A stretch of DNA of 5,981 nucleotides from Candidatus Fibrimonadales bacterium (lineage in GTDB: Bacteria > Fibrobacterota > Fibrobacteria > Fibrobacterales > Fibrobacteraceae), in NCBI GenBank assembly GCA_009777135.1, contig WRMM01000136.1:1-5981 (forward strand), given 5' to 3'. Of the stretch, positions 5,206-5,981 are shown in pieces. Position 1 is the first letter of the stretch. Every line of letters begins with the position of its first letter. Position numbers and translations under genes: made by a program. The notes under the pieces are model-generated. The model ran no database searches, had not been told where the DNA came from, and saw nothing but the letters and a program-made list of their open reading frames with translations.

Positions 5206-5778
5206 GTGAATAGATTTATTTCAATAGCAATGATAATAGCATTAACTGCGGTTTTTGCGTTTTCGCATGGAAAAAGCACGAGATTAGGCGCTAGAGCAGC
5301 GTTCAATATGTCTACTACGGTTTTGGAAAAGGGCATGAAAAATGAATTTGGCGGCGGCTGGGAAGCGGGATTGCTGGCTGGCATTCCAATTGCCGGCACA
5401 ATGACTTTTAATCCAGGGCTGAATTTTGTTTACAGGCAGCCTGTGAATCTAAAATCCTATAACAGGCATGAATACGCCATAAGCGCTCCTTTTCTAATTC
5501 AAATAATGCCATTTGGCGGGCCTATATTTTACGCAAACGGGGGGCTTCAAGTGGACTTTCCTTTTAGCTTTCAATCAAGAAAGGGAGCTACAACCTTTTA
5601 TTATGACGATAGAGCACCCGTTGATGTTGGAGCTGTTGCTGGGGCAGGATTGTTTCTCGCTGGAGAGCGCGTTGCAATTGACTGGAAAGTAAGTTTGGGC
5701 TTAATGGATTATGATTCAAAAAATAGAAACCACAACTACGGCAAGCTTTTTCAGAGCGCGCTGGGCTTAGTTTATTGA
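5206..5778 (+). CDS. Small outer-membrane beta-barrel protein (hypothetical, porin/PorT-like fold)
   Basis: The 190-residue product opens with a Sec signal peptide: MNRF, then a hydrophobic stretch ISIAMIIALTAVFAF (5-19), with probable cleavage near Ser20-His21. The mature part (about 170 residues) is made of short alternating hydrophobic/polar segments rich in Gly and aromatic residues, such as GWEAGLLAGIPI, MTFNPGLNFVYR, HEYAISAPFLIQIM, IFYANGGLQVDF, GAVAGAGLFLA and VAIDWKVSLGL. It ends in an amphipathic strand with a terminal aromatic (FQSALGLVY), as expected of a BamA-inserted barrel. The pattern fits an eight-strand outer-membrane beta-barrel domain common in FCB-group bacteria. No enzymatic motif is seen and the biological role is unknown. 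fliW follows after 15 bases on the same strand and is probably co-transcribed. The identity beyond fold class is an inference from strand pattern and signal peptide. Confidence 0.75.
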   Translation: MNRFISIAMIIALTAVFAFSHGKSTRLGARAAFNMSTTVLEKGMKNEFGGGWEAGLLAGIPIAGTMTFNPGLNFVYRQPVNLKSYNRHEYAISAPFLIQIMPFGGPIFYANGGLQVDFPFSFQSRKGATTFYYDDRAPVDVGAVAGAGLFLAGERVAIDWKVSLGLMDYDSKNRNHNYGKLFQSALGLVY

Positions 5779-5782
5779 TTTT

Positions 5783-5786
5783 AAGG
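5783..5786 (+). promoter_or_regulatory. Ribosome binding site (AAGG) of fliW
   Basis: AAGG, within TTAAGGCGC, ends 7 nt before the ATG at 5794 and 10 nt before the second ATG at 5797. The spacing favours the first of the two tandem ATG codons. No promoter-like element is visible in the 15-bp gap, consistent with co-transcription with the preceding gene. Confidence 0.5.
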
Positions 5787-5793
5787 CGCAAAA

Positions 5794-5981
5794 ATGATGC
5801 ATCAAAATAGAGTTTTTATTTTTGAATCGGGGTTTCCGGGATTTAAGGGGCTTCGCAAGTTCCGTTTGGAATGGGACGAATCAATGGCTCCGCTTGAGTG
5901 GCTTGTTAGCGCAGATGACCCGGATATTCGTTTTGTTGTTGTTAATCCAATGATTTTCAGACCTGATTACGCTCCTCGCTT
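5794..5981 (+). CDS. fliW: Flagellar assembly factor FliW, C-terminus cut by the right edge
   Basis: The 62 visible residues match the N-terminal half of FliW: FESGFPGFKGLRKFRL at 10-25 (family pattern F-x-x-GIPGFExLRxFxL), PLEWLVSADDPDIRFVVVNP at 33-52 (family pattern of a W/F-L-x-S-x-DDPxxxFVVxxP block) and RPDYAP at 56-61. FliW is a cytoplasmic small beta-barrel protein. In studied bacteria it binds flagellin and the RNA-binding regulator CsrA, so that flagellin translation is released only when flagellin is being exported. Family members are around 130-150 residues, so over half is missing. csrA commonly follows fliW and would be expected just past the edge, but neither csrA nor flagellin can be seen here. 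Its presence implies the organism makes flagella or descends from one that did. The start choice (5794 versus 5797) rests only on RBS spacing. Confidence 0.88.
   Translation, partial: MMHQNRVFIFESGFPGFKGLRKFRLEWDESMAPLEWLVSADDPDIRFVVVNPMIFRPDYAPR

Noticed and set aside
5201..5209. ATG at 5201 as an alternative start for the outer-membrane protein gene
   Set aside because: It reads ATGCTGTGA, Met-Leu-stop. The GTG at 5206 gives a proper signal peptide and suits the AGGAG spacing.

Overview
This is a moderately AT-leaning, densely packed bacterial chromosomal segment. It holds eight protein genes, two of them cut by the window edges. I found no RNA gene, mobile element, CRISPR array or convincing Rho-independent terminator, and every gene reads through without a frameshift. 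The gene set (FabD, EpsC-type serine acetyltransferase, LarC, norspermidine-type polyamine decarboxylase, FliW, a small outer-membrane barrel protein) points to a diderm, probably flagellated bacterium. A recurrent TTTTCTATATT-like element 6-9 nt before start codons resembles, from memory, promoters seen in Fibrobacterota. I therefore lean towards that phylum or a relative in the FCB group, with low to moderate confidence. Cultured Fibrobacter lacks flagella, so fliW would suggest a different lineage within the phylum.

Layout: 1-2698 is a leftward run, in transcription order larC, a deoxynucleoside kinase gene, then nspC (cut by the left edge). larC and the kinase gene overlap by 4 bases, and 5 bases separate the kinase gene from nspC. 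A divergent 82-bp intergenic region (2699-2780) separates this run from a rightward pair, cysE (2781-3581) and a KDPG/KDPGal aldolase gene (3591-4253). The aldolase gene runs tail-to-tail into leftward fabD (4225-5157), overlapping it by 29 bp. A second divergent region (5158-5205, 48 bp) leads rightward to an outer-membrane beta-barrel gene (5206-5778) and then fliW (5794 onward, cut by the right edge).

Most of these are housekeeping or biosynthetic genes: polyamine synthesis, purine-type deoxynucleoside salvage, nickel-pincer cofactor maturation, cysteine synthesis, sugar-acid cleavage and fatty-acid initiation. They do not form one obvious pathway. No novel multi-gene system is visible. 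The most interesting signal is regulatory: five of the eight starts (kinase, larC, cysE, aldolase, fabD) carry a near-identical -10-like element so close to the start codon that the transcripts would be leaderless or nearly so, and they lack Shine-Dalgarno sequences. The outer-membrane protein gene and fliW instead have purine-rich ribosome binding sites.
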